43,563 nt of DNA from Prevotella sp. UBA3294 (GCA_002361535.1 DETG01000108.1:1-43563); one strand, 5' to 3'; counted from the stretch's first letter, positions 16,784 to 25,859 are shown. A program made the numbers and translations. The notes: generated from the letters alone by a model not told the origin.

Positions 16784-18194
16784 CGCGTCCAGGTTTTAAC
16801 TGTTCTGCATCCTCCCATGCCAGGATACTGTTTACCAATGTGGCGGCAATATTGCTGCCTCCTTTCCTTCCCTCGATCATCAGCTTAGGCACATGGAGGA
16901 AACTCTTGAGCATCCATTTCGACTCACAGACATGCACGAATCCCACAGGAGCAGCGATCACACCCACAGGATCGGCTTTCTGCTTTCGCATTAAATCACA
17001 CAACTCCATCAGTGCCGTAGGAGCATTGCCGAAGACATACAGAGCCTGGGGATTCTCCTCCACTGCAAGACGGATTCCTGCTTGTGTACGCGTAATTCCT
17101 TTCTCTTTTGCCATCGCAGCCACCCGTTCATCGTGCAGGTAACATTTCACTTCGATGCCATAACGTTCACAGGCTGCTTTCCGGATACCGCTGGCCACCA
17201 TCGTCACGTCCGTGACAATCGTCTTCAACCTTCCTTCCTTCATCGCCTGATACAATAGCGGCACAACATCCTCATCCGTGTATAGCCATTGTTCCATGTC
17301 GAAGTCGGCGGTGGTATGGATTGCATGCAGCAAAGGCCATTTCCTACTAAGAGGGATATCAGGGTTACGCAGTTCACGGCTGATAGTACGGAAACTCTCC
17401 ATCATGATAGACTGTCCGATGGCTGTTTCCCTACCCTCTTCTTGCCCTTCTCTGTAATATCCCCTTGGTGTGATGATATGATCCTCCCACGCATAAGATT
17501 GGGAGTTACCGATGATGATCACCGTGAACATATCCACATCCTCTGGGTCCAAATCTCGTAGGGTGGTCACCTTCACCTCCTGTTCCGGACGTCCTGCCTG
17601 ACGAACATATCCCACAGGGGTACTTTCCTTGCGTTCTTTTAGGAACAGTTCTTTCAGGCGGTACAGCTGCCAGTAGCGTCCATGACTCTTGGGATTATAA
17701 ACAGCTGTGACAAAATCGGCTTGGGCTGCCGCAACGATCCGTTTCTCTATTGTTGACCATGGGGTCATCAGGTCAGACAGGGAGATCACACAGAAGTCAT
17801 GACCAACAGGTGCGCCTAACAAGGATGCCGCCTTTTGGAAAGCAGAGATACCAGGAAGGGATGACAGTTCAATGTTTTGAGGATGTGTGGAGCATTGGGC
17901 CATCTCCCACACCAACGGTGTCATTCCATAGATACCGGCATCACCACTACTGATCACCACCACGTTTTTTCCTTGTTGTGCATACTCAAAAGCCTGCCGG
18001 GCACGGTCACGCTCCCGTTTCATACCGGTATCCACGCACTGTGCTCCCTCCTTCAGGTAGGGCTCAACAAATTGGAAATAGTATTGATAGCCCACTACCA
18101 CATCAGCCTCTTTGATGGCATTCATCACTGCAGGCGTGATATCCTCCACGCTTCCAGGTCCGATACCCACGACAGTTAGTTTTGCCTTACTCAT
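16776..18194 (-). CDS. cobJ-cbiC: Fused precorrin-3B/cobalt-factor III C17-methyltransferase (CobJ/CbiH) and precorrin-8X methylmutase (CbiC)
   Basis: This 472-residue fusion combines ring-contracting C17 methylation with the methyl migration that yields (cobalt-)hydrogenobyrinate/cobyrinate. CobJ/CbiH spans residues 1 to ~245 (KLTVVGIGPGSVEDITPAV, VVISSGDAGIYGMTPLVWE, SLPGISAFQKAASLLGAPVG). CbiC spans ~258-465, with the catalytic-type His293 in AIHTTADFD and IVTDVTMVASGIRK, VFGNAPTAL and VIAAPVGFVHVCESK. The ATG at 18194 is chosen over a 25-residue upstream extension because it starts at the canonical KLTVVGIGPG motif and sits just below a strong promoter. It is the first of four overlapping or closely spaced fusion genes. 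Confidence 0.94.
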   Translation of the reverse strand: MSKAKLTVVGIGPGSVEDITPAVMNAIKEADVVVGYQYYFQFVEPYLKEGAQCVDTGMKRERDRARQAFEYAQQGKNVVVISSGDAGIYGMTPLVWEMAQCSTHPQNIELSSLPGISAFQKAASLLGAPVGHDFCVISLSDLMTPWSTIEKRIVAAAQADFVTAVYNPKSHGRYWQLYRLKELFLKERKESTPVGYVRQAGRPEQEVKVTTLRDLDPEDVDMFTVIIIGNSQSYAWEDHIITPRGYYREGQEEGRETAIGQSIMMESFRTISRELRNPDIPLSRKWPLLHAIHTTADFDMEQWLYTDEDVVPLLYQAMKEGRLKTIVTDVTMVASGIRKAACERYGIEVKCYLHDERVAAMAKEKGITRTQAGIRLAVEENPQALYVFGNAPTALMELCDLMRKQKADPVGVIAAPVGFVHVCESKWMLKSFLHVPKLMIEGRKGGSNIAATLVNSILAWEDAEQLKPGRDV

Positions 18195-18214
18195 GTCTTG
18201 ATAGATTTCTTTTG

Positions 18215-18245
18215 CAAAAATATAAAAAAGGATGCGAATGACAAA
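18215..18245 (-). promoter_or_regulatory. Promoter of the corrin-ring biosynthesis genes
   Basis: TTTG (18242-18245), a 19-nt spacer and TATTTTTG (18215-18222) on the minus strand match the Bacteroidota consensus in every conserved position. Transcription would start near 18208, about 14 nt from the ATG, so no riboswitch fits in the leader. The element lets the biosynthetic genes be expressed independently of the upstream uptake genes. Confidence 0.8.
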
Positions 18246-18277
18246 TACCATCCTTCTATTTTCTTTCACTCTTTAAT

Positions 18278-18604
18278 TCATTCCGGCACATAGATAATCT
18301 CACCATTCTCCAGTTGATAGGCAACACCCACCTTCCTTCCACGTTTCCCTGATATCTGCTGGTCGTCAGTGGGAGTATAATGTTTGATCTGCTGTCCCTC
18401 CTTGGTGATAATCTCCATATTGTCCTTTCCCGGGTTCTTGATCATGGTGAAGTTCTCCTTACTGAAAAGCTCCGACATGTTAAAATGGGTGACCAGGGCT
18501 ACCATTAGAGCCACGGCAAAGACCATTGCCACGTCGAAAAGGTTCGCAACGGTCTGCATGGGATCATCATCGCCTTGCTGTAGTAGTCTATTCCTCGTTC
18601 TCAT
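18278..18604 (-). CDS. DUF2149 single-pass membrane protein (ExbD-like partner)
   Basis: This 108-residue protein has a short N-terminal cytoplasmic segment, one transmembrane helix (FDVAMVFAVALMVALVTHF, about residues 23-41) and a C-terminal domain ending in GVAYQLENGEIIYVPE. It fits DUF2149, a family that accompanies CobN-like and MotA/TolQ/ExbB genes. The topology resembles ExbD/TolR, with an Asp at the membrane entrance (NLFDVAM) that could take part in proton transfer. The ATG at 18604 overlaps the upstream gene by 17 bp. HmuV in hmu loci may be the corresponding protein. Confidence 0.75.
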   Translation of the reverse strand: MRTRNRLLQQGDDDPMQTVANLFDVAMVFAVALMVALVTHFNMSELFSKENFTMIKNPGKDNMEIITKEGQQIKHYTPTDDQQISGKRGRKVGVAYQLENGEIIYVPE

Positions 18605-19196
18605 GGCACAATAGCTGACGTACATATTCCAGGTTATTCAATTCTCGGGCATACCATCGCTGTCGTACCTGCAAGGTAGTCACACCGATCGCCGCGATCA
18701 CCATACCCACCACAGTAGTAGCGAACGCCACTTGCATGTTATAGGCCATCGCAGAAATATCCCCTGTGGCAAGTCCCACCAAGGCTGGTCCCATAGGAAT
18801 CAGCGTTCCCATGAGTCCAAGCATCGGTCCTAACTTCACCAAGAGGCGCGATCCCGACAATTCCTTAGCAGCATCAACCTCGAAGTTGGCCACCACCCGC
18901 TCACAGAACGGTTTATTCGATACATTCGCCGAAAGAGTGATCAGGGCTTTCAAATACAAGGAGCGATCATCGGGAGCCGACTGTTCTGTCAGTGTCCGCA
19001 ATCCTTCCATGACATGCTCATGTGCTCCTGACTCTAAGAAATCAGTCCGTGCAAGCATTGTCTTCCGACGAAAGAACTCTCCAAAGAATCCTGCCGCCAA
19101 CACCAGCGCCCTCACAAAAAAGAGCAATAGCAACACCACCACTGGTACCAACAAACCGTTGGAAATCCAGAAAAGAATATTCGATATCGTTTCCAT
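18588..19196 (-). CDS. MotA/TolQ/ExbB-family proton channel protein
   Basis: This 202-residue protein has a TolQ/ExbB arrangement: an N-terminal helix (ISNGLLVPVVVLLLLFFVRA), a cytoplasmic loop, and two C-terminal helices (LVKLGPMLGLMGTLIPMGPA and AYNMQVAFATTVVGMVIAAI) with the family's GPMLGLMGTLIPMGPAL and ATTVVGM motifs. Such proteins form proton channels that drive envelope machines with an ExbD-like partner, here probably the overlapping DUF2149 gene. The ATG at 19196 follows an AAGGAAG sequence and the preceding stop by 7 bp. Linkage to a CobN-like chelatase suggests a dedicated motor, not the general TonB system. Confidence 0.88.
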   Translation of the reverse strand: METISNILFWISNGLLVPVVVLLLLFFVRALVLAAGFFGEFFRRKTMLARTDFLESGAHEHVMEGLRTLTEQSAPDDRSLYLKALITLSANVSNKPFCERVVANFEVDAAKELSGSRLLVKLGPMLGLMGTLIPMGPALVGLATGDISAMAYNMQVAFATTVVGMVIAAIGVTTLQVRQRWYARELNNLEYVRQLLCHENEE

Positions 19197-19203
19197 CTTC
19201 CTT

Positions 19204-19734
19204 TTAATATCCTGTGATCGCCACACAGAGAATGACGATCATCAAATTGATGATAAACAGCAGTTCCTTTAGCAAGTGTCTTTCTCGCAACAGCCACCGC
19301 AAGAGAAGCGAGCCGCCGAGCATCAGTAATAAGACAAGTCCTGCCGACAGCCATGCCACCCAGTCATAGTCAACACCTGGCAACCCATATAACAGCTGTA
19401 CCTGAAAATAGCAGAGTGCAGGAAGAGCCAATAAACCCGGTTCATAGTCCAGTATGACATACCATCCTTTCTGCTTCGGCGAACAGAAGCAATAGGCCAT
19501 CATCACCACCGCCTCAATGACCATACACACCGCCACGTCGAGTAAGACACCCCTTGTGGCGGCAAGCTGCGTGAACACCTCATGCGACAGCTCCGTCATG
19601 CGTGGAGTTACCCACCACATGAAAGCAGCATAGCATATCGCTATGGCAATTCTCATCCTGGTGGAGAGAAGTCCTGTCTTGACAAGGGAACTCATCAAGA
19701 TCAATCCTGCTTGTATCGCTATAAGATATTCCAT
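19204..19734 (-). CDS. Polytopic inner-membrane protein of the CobN-like locus
   Basis: This 176-residue hydrophobic protein has about five predicted helices (YLIAIQAGLILMSSLVKTGL, IAIAICYAAFMWWV, LLDVAVCMVIEAVVMMAYCF, LSAGLVLLLMLGGSLLLRWL and FIINLMIVILCVAIT). No catalytic motif is visible. By position, between the CobN-like protein and the TolQ-like channel, it corresponds to the small membrane protein found in hmu and related loci (HmuT-like or DUF2162-like, an uncertain assignment). The gaps to its neighbours are 12 bp and 7 bp, so all are co-translated. Confidence 0.6.
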   Translation of the reverse strand: MEYLIAIQAGLILMSSLVKTGLLSTRMRIAIAICYAAFMWWVTPRMTELSHEVFTQLAATRGVLLDVAVCMVIEAVVMMAYCFCSPKQKGWYVILDYEPGLLALPALCYFQVQLLYGLPGVDYDWVAWLSAGLVLLLMLGGSLLLRWLLRERHLLKELLFIINLMIVILCVAITGY

Positions 19735-19746
19735 GATACTGATTCT

Positions 19747-22700
19747 TTACTTCTTACGACGAAGCCAAACCACCAGCACCACCAATCCGAGTACCACCAC
19801 CATGCCGACGACGATGCCGTTCACCACATGCGGTCTCTTCCACATCGTCTGTCGCTGGTTCTGCTCCTTCAGCACCATGTCTTTCTGTCCCGACGCACTC
19901 ATCTTCACAGCGTCCATGCTGTGCTGGTAGTCAGTGCGTAGCTTCCCGTCCAACTGTTTGGAGACAAAAGCTTGGAGTTTCTCGTTGTTACAGACGAAAT
20001 CCGTACAGGCAGCTCCACGCTCTTTCGTGATCTCCGCATGTAACCGAGCCAGTTCCTTCAACTGCTCAGCCGATGGTTTCCAGAAGCCCTTGCGAGCACT
20101 CTCTATCATCACTGATGTCATGGCCTGATAGGCTGCAGGATTCACCCGCTGGAAATAGTTCCTGATGCCAAGTTGTTGCACATCAGTCACATACAGACGG
20201 TACAGATCATTGTATATCTCCTTGTCAACGGCATTGGGACGCGTAGCACTCCATCCGAAGAGGTTGCGGAACATCTCACCAAACATCTGTGCCGTGCCCT
20301 CATCCCCTTTCATACGTTCCCTGATATAAACGGGGTTGAGCAGAGATGTTCTCATCTCCACGGCGACAGCCTCCTTCACATCCTGCATACGACGGTTGGA
20401 ACGGTTGCGGTAGTCGGCGAGGTAGGCATCAGGCTCCTTTCCCGTGAGTGTCTTCACCGCAAGAGAAAGACCTCCCGTGAACTCATAGACATGGTCGAGC
20501 GAGACTGGCCCCCATGTATTGCTTTGTCGAGGCTGCACCACGACATCTGTCTGTTGCAAGGCAGATGCAAAGAGGTCCGGCACAAAGTCTCCCCAGTTCT
20601 GTTCATCACCATAGGCTGCCCCCATGTTGTTCAAGTATCCATCAACGAGTTCCGAGGATTTCTCCCAGGTGCCGCTACGTTCGATATAATTCATCATACC
20701 CGTACTGTAACCGCTGTTGACTGGTCCGAAGACACGTATCGTAGAGAGTTCACGTGCGCGTTTGGGTGCCATCCCTTTCTTCATCAATTCTTTCTCCTGT
20801 AGAATGGTACCCTCAGACACGAAGTTACTGTCTTCCTTCTCGGACGAGGCAAGTTTCACGGCATCAGTGATCAGTTTCAGACGAGATCCCGCGATGTCGC
20901 GCAGCTGACCGCTAACTTGCACCACCACATTGATTCTGGGTCGTCGCAGTTCTTTTCTCGGGATCAAGCGTAAATCGTTGATACGTCCCTCAGCATCACG
21001 AATAGGTTCAACACCTAACATCCATAATGCCTGGGCAATGGTGGCACCCTGTGTATTGATGAACTCTCCGGCCCAGAACGTGTAGCTCACCTTGTGCGGC
21101 CATTCCCCATCATGTTGCCTACGGTAACGTTCAAGTGTGCTTTCCGCCAGTCTTTTCCCATCCTCCCATGCCTGGATGTCAGGTGTATTGTCGGGATTGA
21201 TGCTGTACATATTCCTTCCTGTAGGCAGTACGTTGGGATTCAGCACAGGATCGCCACCAGGAGCCGGTGCCACCGTTCCACCGTTGAGGGCACGGATCAT
21301 CCTGTTGAGTTCTTCCCGTGTGGATGTGATCAGCATCTGTCGGTAGGGGTTCGTTGCCATCTGGGAAACAATCTGTTGGCGTGCCCTCGGCAGGTAATGG
21401 TGTGCCACAAAGGCATAGTCCTGCAGTTGTTTCGAACTGATCTTTCCTTCATCACGATCGTTTCTGGCCATATCATACGCCAACGGATCAGCACAGATGG
21501 CCAGTGTGGTATTCTGCAGGTCGCGTTCGGAGTAGGTCTGTCCTAAAGTGTAGTAAGCACCTTGCATCTTCTCATTGGAGAGTTCCTCTACATGTGCATC
21601 CAATTGCTCCAGTTCCTCTAAGGAATACGGCTGTGTGAGACGATCATCAAGATTCAGCTCACGGTTGAGTCCTTCTTCAACAACGGTCTTCTTGATGGCA
21701 AGGATCAGACTTCTGTTCTTTCCTCCACTCTTCACTGCTCTGTGGATATCCGATAGTAAGGTGGCATACTTCTGCCTCATCCCACTGGGAACATAAGGGG
21801 GTGTGAGGTAAGTGAGCAGCACGGCATGGCTGCGTCGTTTGGCGATGATACTCTCACCTACGTTTCCTGTTGTATAATAATAGAAATGAGGCAGGTCACC
21901 CACGAGTGCCGCACTCCAGTCTTCCCGTCGCATACCCGTGTCACGTCCTGGTGTAAACTCCAGGTTTCCATGGGTACCGAAATGGATCAGGGCATCAGCT
22001 TGAAATCCTTTCTGTACATACAGGTAAGGAGCCAGATAACTATGAGGGGGAGCCACCTCCACGCCATGTACCAATTTGAAGTCATCATCGCCTATGGCAG
22101 GACGAGGTTGTGGGAAGAGGAGGATATTCCCATATCGCACACAAGCTACTGCCAACGAGTCGCCTTTCGTCAGCAGACTGCCCGGTGCCTCCCCATAGCG
22201 TTCCACCACCTCGGCATATTTCGTAGGAGTGATCACTTCGTGCGCCCACTTTTCATACACATTCTTCGTGAGCCAAACAGGATGTCCCTCCCGCATGTAT
22301 CTCTCCTGCGCCCCTTTGGCATACGAGCCTAACACGATACCCTCCGTTTTGATGTCACGGGCGAAGGCCTCCTCAGAGGTGGGCAGTCCGCTCACGTCAT
22401 ATCCTTCATCACGCAGTCGTTTGAGGAAATGGTACAACGAAGGAATCACCTCCATGCCACTGGCTAAGAGAGCATCCTTACCGGGACGTTTGAAATAGCC
22501 GATGGCAATCCGTTTCTCATTGTTCTTCTTCGTACGCAACGTCAGGTATTTTTCTACACAACTGACGAACATTGAGCAACGCTCAGCCTCAGCGGTATGC
22601 ACGAAGTATCCCTTTTTGTCCTGGTTCTGCGTACCGATACAGAAAGGAGCCACCCCACCGTCAATCTCTGGGATGACGATGCGTGAGTTCTTCGTACCGC

Positions 22701-23607
22701 TGCTCATAGGGTGCCTGGCATCCATCCACTCCGCATGGGTGAGAGAAATCGGATAGGGAGTGAACAGCAGGATGTTCTTCTCCTGCAACCACGAGATCAG
22801 CGTGTCATTCCCTAATCGTCCCATTGACATATATACGATGGCGTCGGGCATCAGTTCCTTGAGCATTTTCTCCCGTCTCTTCCCCGTGCAGGTCATGGGA
22901 TAGACATTCATTCCCCGATGGGTGAGCAGGGTGATGAGTGTGTCCACATGCTGCCGGTTTCCCTCCATGGGGAACTGGATTCCCGAGATCAGCGCAATGG
23001 TGTGTCCTCCCTCATGGTAGAGTCTTTTCTTTTTCAAGTAATCAGTCAGTTCTGCAGCCTTTTGGAAATACTTTCCGTATTCCCGGTGGTAATAGATATT
23101 CTTCTGCATTTCCACAGGAGCCTCGAAGTCCTGGTCACCCCATCGTTGCGGCGTAGCCAGATGGCGCAGGTAACGCAGTCCGTTGCGGAAGTTCTGTCGG
23201 TTCTCGTTATCGAAATATTGCTGTAACAGGCTCCGCTGCTCATCCGTGAGGTTCTTGTTGATGGCAAAACTGCTGCTTTTCACCGTCTTGGTGAACACAG
23301 GCACACCCCGTTCGGCAGCACGATCCACCTCCGCCAACTGTTCCTCATTCAGATACAACCGACGGGCGAAGAGGATGATGGCATCATAGCCGTCGAGACG
23401 TCCCATCTTATCGGCTTCCACGCACTCCACCCTGATCTTTTTGCTATCATTGCTCAGGATAAAATCTGCCTCCTGTGTCTTGAGGGTGTTCACCACTAAG
23501 ATCCGTGTGGGTGCCAGCCAATGCCGATAGCCCACATACCCCAGGACACCCAAACCGATCACGACAGCAAGGATCCATCCTACTACCTTTCTTTTCATCG
23601 CCTTCAT
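19747..23607 (-). CDS. Membrane-anchored CobN/HmuS-like chelatase family protein
   Basis: This 1286-residue member of the CobN/BchH/HmuS superfamily has membrane anchors at both ends: VVGWILAVVIGLGVLGYVGY near residues 8-27 and a C-terminal helix at about 1258-1282 followed by RRKK. Between them lies the complete CobN fold, including the hallmark ALIHFGTHGNLEFTPGRDTG and FWAGEFINTQGATIAQALWM. The anchors suggest that the body lies in the periplasm. CobN proper inserts cobalt with CobS/CobT ATPases, none of which is present. HmuS proteins of Bacteroidota act on haem. Cobalt insertion, metal removal from haem or corrinoids, and another metallated tetrapyrrole are all possible; the B12-riboswitch context favours cobalt or corrinoids. 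An ATG at 23598 is an alternative start. Confidence 0.85.
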   Translation of the reverse strand: MKAMKRKVVGWILAVVIGLGVLGYVGYRHWLAPTRILVVNTLKTQEADFILSNDSKKIRVECVEADKMGRLDGYDAIILFARRLYLNEEQLAEVDRAAERGVPVFTKTVKSSSFAINKNLTDEQRSLLQQYFDNENRQNFRNGLRYLRHLATPQRWGDQDFEAPVEMQKNIYYHREYGKYFQKAAELTDYLKKKRLYHEGGHTIALISGIQFPMEGNRQHVDTLITLLTHRGMNVYPMTCTGKRREKMLKELMPDAIVYMSMGRLGNDTLISWLQEKNILLFTPYPISLTHAEWMDARHPMSSGTKNSRIVIPEIDGGVAPFCIGTQNQDKKGYFVHTAEAERCSMFVSCVEKYLTLRTKKNNEKRIAIGYFKRPGKDALLASGMEVIPSLYHFLKRLRDEGYDVSGLPTSEEAFARDIKTEGIVLGSYAKGAQERYMREGHPVWLTKNVYEKWAHEVITPTKYAEVVERYGEAPGSLLTKGDSLAVACVRYGNILLFPQPRPAIGDDDFKLVHGVEVAPPHSYLAPYLYVQKGFQADALIHFGTHGNLEFTPGRDTGMRREDWSAALVGDLPHFYYYTTGNVGESIIAKRRSHAVLLTYLTPPYVPSGMRQKYATLLSDIHRAVKSGGKNRSLILAIKKTVVEEGLNRELNLDDRLTQPYSLEELEQLDAHVEELSNEKMQGAYYTLGQTYSERDLQNTTLAICADPLAYDMARNDRDEGKISSKQLQDYAFVAHHYLPRARQQIVSQMATNPYRQMLITSTREELNRMIRALNGGTVAPAPGGDPVLNPNVLPTGRNMYSINPDNTPDIQAWEDGKRLAESTLERYRRQHDGEWPHKVSYTFWAGEFINTQGATIAQALWMLGVEPIRDAEGRINDLRLIPRKELRRPRINVVVQVSGQLRDIAGSRLKLITDAVKLASSEKEDSNFVSEGTILQEKELMKKGMAPKRARELSTIRVFGPVNSGYSTGMMNYIERSGTWEKSSELVDGYLNNMGAAYGDEQNWGDFVPDLFASALQQTDVVVQPRQSNTWGPVSLDHVYEFTGGLSLAVKTLTGKEPDAYLADYRNRSNRRMQDVKEAVAVEMRTSLLNPVYIRERMKGDEGTAQMFGEMFRNLFGWSATRPNAVDKEIYNDLYRLYVTDVQQLGIRNYFQRVNPAAYQAMTSVMIESARKGFWKPSAEQLKELARLHAEITKERGAACTDFVCNNEKLQAFVSKQLDGKLRTDYQHSMDAVKMSASGQKDMVLKEQNQRQTMWKRPHVVNGIVVGMVVVLGLVVLVVWLRRKK

Positions 23608-23639
23608 TCCTTTGTAACGAGAGCCATTCTTTCTGTTTA

Positions 23640-24560
23640 CTACTGCTCGCTATATACCTTTTTCTTTTCCATGATCCCCCGTTCACGGTGCTGCATCAGG
23701 AACAGAATATGTGACAAATAGATCTCCTGAATCTCTGGCACCTCGCCCAAGCCTTCGAGATGAAGCTTCACCAGGAAGCCCTCTTTCTCCAGTGCCACTT
23801 TCCACTCCTGTGAGATATCATTCTTTGCATGGTCGCCGGCAACGAACATCAGTGGAGCGAGAATCACCGTCTTGGCTTTGGCTGTCTTGAGCTGATGCAG
23901 GGCATTCTCAAAGGTAGGGTATCCCTCGATGGTACCCACATGGTAGTTGGAATGTCCCTCAGCCTTGAACATATAATCGATCTCACTGTAGATAGCCGTA
24001 GCCGGTGTCGCCGTACCATGTCCCACCAGAAGGACATGCTCCCTTTTCTTCCGATCGGCAGGGATGCGCTTCGTGAGGATCTCCACCACACGCAGGGCAT
24101 CCTCCGTACTGTACATCAGCGGACGTCCCACTCGTATCTCACGGAAGAACGGCATCACGCTTTCTACATCCTTGCGCAAGGACTCCATCTCCATGCCGTC
24201 GATGATGTTTGTACTCTGCACGATCAGATGGGTATAACCCTCGGCACGCAGTCGGAGCATCGCCTCCAAGGGCGTCTCCTTTTGGATGCCCCGTGCCTTC
24301 AGTCGGCGCAGAATAATCCGTGAGGTATAGCTCTCGCGCACCTCCAATTGTGGAAACATCGATTTGGCTTTCCTGTTAATGGCATCAATGGTTCGGGTAC
24401 GTGTCTCATCATAGGTTGTACCGAAATGCACCATCAGCAGGGCAGCCTTCTCGTCTTTCCCCAAAGAAGCCAACAGGTCACTCTCCACGAAAGAAGAGAG
24501 TTCCTGCGCATGAACACTCATGCACAGGAACAACAAAATGACTGAGAATAACTTTCTCAT
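23640..24560 (-). CDS. Exported CbiK-family (sirohydrochlorin cobaltochelatase-like) protein
   Basis: This 306-residue protein begins with a clear signal peptide (MRKLFSVILLFLCMSVHAQ), so it should act in the periplasm, unlike classical CbiK. The CbiK fold is recognisable from LLMVHFGTTYDETRTRTIDA. Equivalents of the three CbiK active-site residues are kept: Glu124 (NIIDGMEME), His181 (LVGHGTATP) and His244 (VAGDHAKND). Periplasmic CbiK proteins are known in Desulfovibrio (CbiK-P). It lies 15 bp after the DUF4374 lipoprotein and 32 bp before the CobN-like gene. It could load or remove cobalt or iron, or bind a tetrapyrrole in transit. Confidence 0.88.
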   Translation of the reverse strand: MRKLFSVILLFLCMSVHAQELSSFVESDLLASLGKDEKAALLMVHFGTTYDETRTRTIDAINRKAKSMFPQLEVRESYTSRIILRRLKARGIQKETPLEAMLRLRAEGYTHLIVQSTNIIDGMEMESLRKDVESVMPFFREIRVGRPLMYSTEDALRVVEILTKRIPADRKKREHVLLVGHGTATPATAIYSEIDYMFKAEGHSNYHVGTIEGYPTFENALHQLKTAKAKTVILAPLMFVAGDHAKNDISQEWKVALEKEGFLVKLHLEGLGEVPEIQEIYLSHILFLMQHRERGIMEKKKVYSEQ

Positions 24561-24575
24561 AAGTTTGTAACCACT

Positions 24576-25859
24576 TTATTTCGTATCATCCTCTACCAGA
24601 CGGATCTGGTCGAAGTAATAACCCGGAGCGATGCTCACGCCCTTGGTGACACCACCTGTAGCCACATCATAGACATACACCGTCTCACCAGCCTCATTGC
24701 TCACGCCAAAGTAAGCCTTGTTCTCCTTGGCATTATAGACGGCACGCTGAGAGAAGCTACCGGCACTGTAGGGCAGGTCGGCACCATTGAACTTGATGGG
24801 AGTAGCCGTCTTGGCATTCAGGTCAACGATAGAGTAATAATAGGCGGGATCCTGGATGCTGGTGCCTACACTGGCATCACCCGAATAAGCCAAAGCCTTG
24901 CCATTGCCGATGTATAACACAGACACGATCTTTCCTTTAGCACCGGGGAAGGCATTATAGTCAGTCTCAAAGTCGTACTCACCATTCTTAATGCGCAGCA
25001 GTTTACCCGTATTCACTTTGTTGACACTGCTGAATGCCGACAGATAAAGGTTGTTTTGATCATCGAAGAACATAAAGTTCTGCATCAGCTCACCATAGGC
25101 AGAACCTTGCATTTCCGAAGCCTCCTTGTTGACGGTCTCCCGCTCGACAGCCATCGTCTCGGGATTGATAACGGCAATATGGAAGAACGACTCCTTGGTG
25201 GCCTTACGTCCAGAGCCCTTCTTACTGTAGAAGAAGTAGAACAGTTTGTTATCACTCTTTCGATAGGTCAGCAATCCACTGGTCGTGAATGTCTCGAATC
25301 CTTCTGCTACACTGATCGACAGCTCACCCTCACTGATGATGGTCATGTCATCTGTATTCAGCTTGGTCCAGACAATCTTGTCGGCAGTACCGTTGGCAGC
25401 CATGACGAGTAAGGTATTCTCATTCAGCCAGGCATGGGTGTATTTACGCGATGCATAGGTGTTTTTACCAAACGGGCGCTCTCGGATGACATTGATCTTA
25501 TTGTCCTTGATCTGCAGCTTGGCAAAACGATCTTCAGAGGTAGGTACCTGGTACATATACTTGTTGTCGTATATGTTCTCAATGGTATAGTCTGTGATCT
25601 CAATACCATTTCCCTTGAAATCAATGGTTGTGTTTGGATCAGAGAGTGAGGGCACGCTCATCGTCAGGTGTGTTTCCTGTGAAGCCATACCCCCGTGCTT
25701 ACCTACCGTCACGGTCAGGTCGTAATGGTAAGTTACCTCCGGTACTTCCGGTTCTACGGGTTTGTTCTTGTCATCATCATCGTCACTTGAGCAAGATGTA
25801 AAGGCAAAGGTGAACATCAAAGCCACCATCGCAGCATGTAAAAAACTGAGTTTTCTCAT
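24576..25859 (-). CDS. DUF4374-type surface lipoprotein, probable beta-propeller
   Basis: This 427-residue lipoprotein has a lipobox ending FTSC followed by SSDDDDDK, the acidic surface-export signal of Bacteroidota, so it should sit on the outer face of the outer membrane. The body has repeated beta-rich segments (for example HAWLNENTLLVMAANG, NLYLSAFSSVNKVNTGKLLR, YSIVDLNAKTATPIKFNG and AYFGVSNEAGETVYVYDVAT) consistent with a seven-bladed propeller and with DUF4374, the family to which I assign XusB-like siderophore-capturing lipoproteins. It directly follows the second TonB receptor, as a receptor cap or capture lipoprotein would. The ligand is unknown; a corrinoid, haem or siderophore is plausible. 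Confidence 0.78.
   Translation of the reverse strand: MRKLSFLHAAMVALMFTFAFTSCSSDDDDDKNKPVEPEVPEVTYHYDLTVTVGKHGGMASQETHLTMSVPSLSDPNTTIDFKGNGIEITDYTIENIYDNKYMYQVPTSEDRFAKLQIKDNKINVIRERPFGKNTYASRKYTHAWLNENTLLVMAANGTADKIVWTKLNTDDMTIISEGELSISVAEGFETFTTSGLLTYRKSDNKLFYFFYSKKGSGRKATKESFFHIAVINPETMAVERETVNKEASEMQGSAYGELMQNFMFFDDQNNLYLSAFSSVNKVNTGKLLRIKNGEYDFETDYNAFPGAKGKIVSVLYIGNGKALAYSGDASVGTSIQDPAYYYSIVDLNAKTATPIKFNGADLPYSAGSFSQRAVYNAKENKAYFGVSNEAGETVYVYDVATGGVTKGVSIAPGYYFDQIRLVEDDTK

Noticed and set aside
19747..23607. Aerobic cobaltochelatase CobN of the late-cobalt pathway
   Set aside because: CbiD and CbiG show the anaerobic early-cobalt route, CobS/CobT are missing, and the protein is membrane-anchored.
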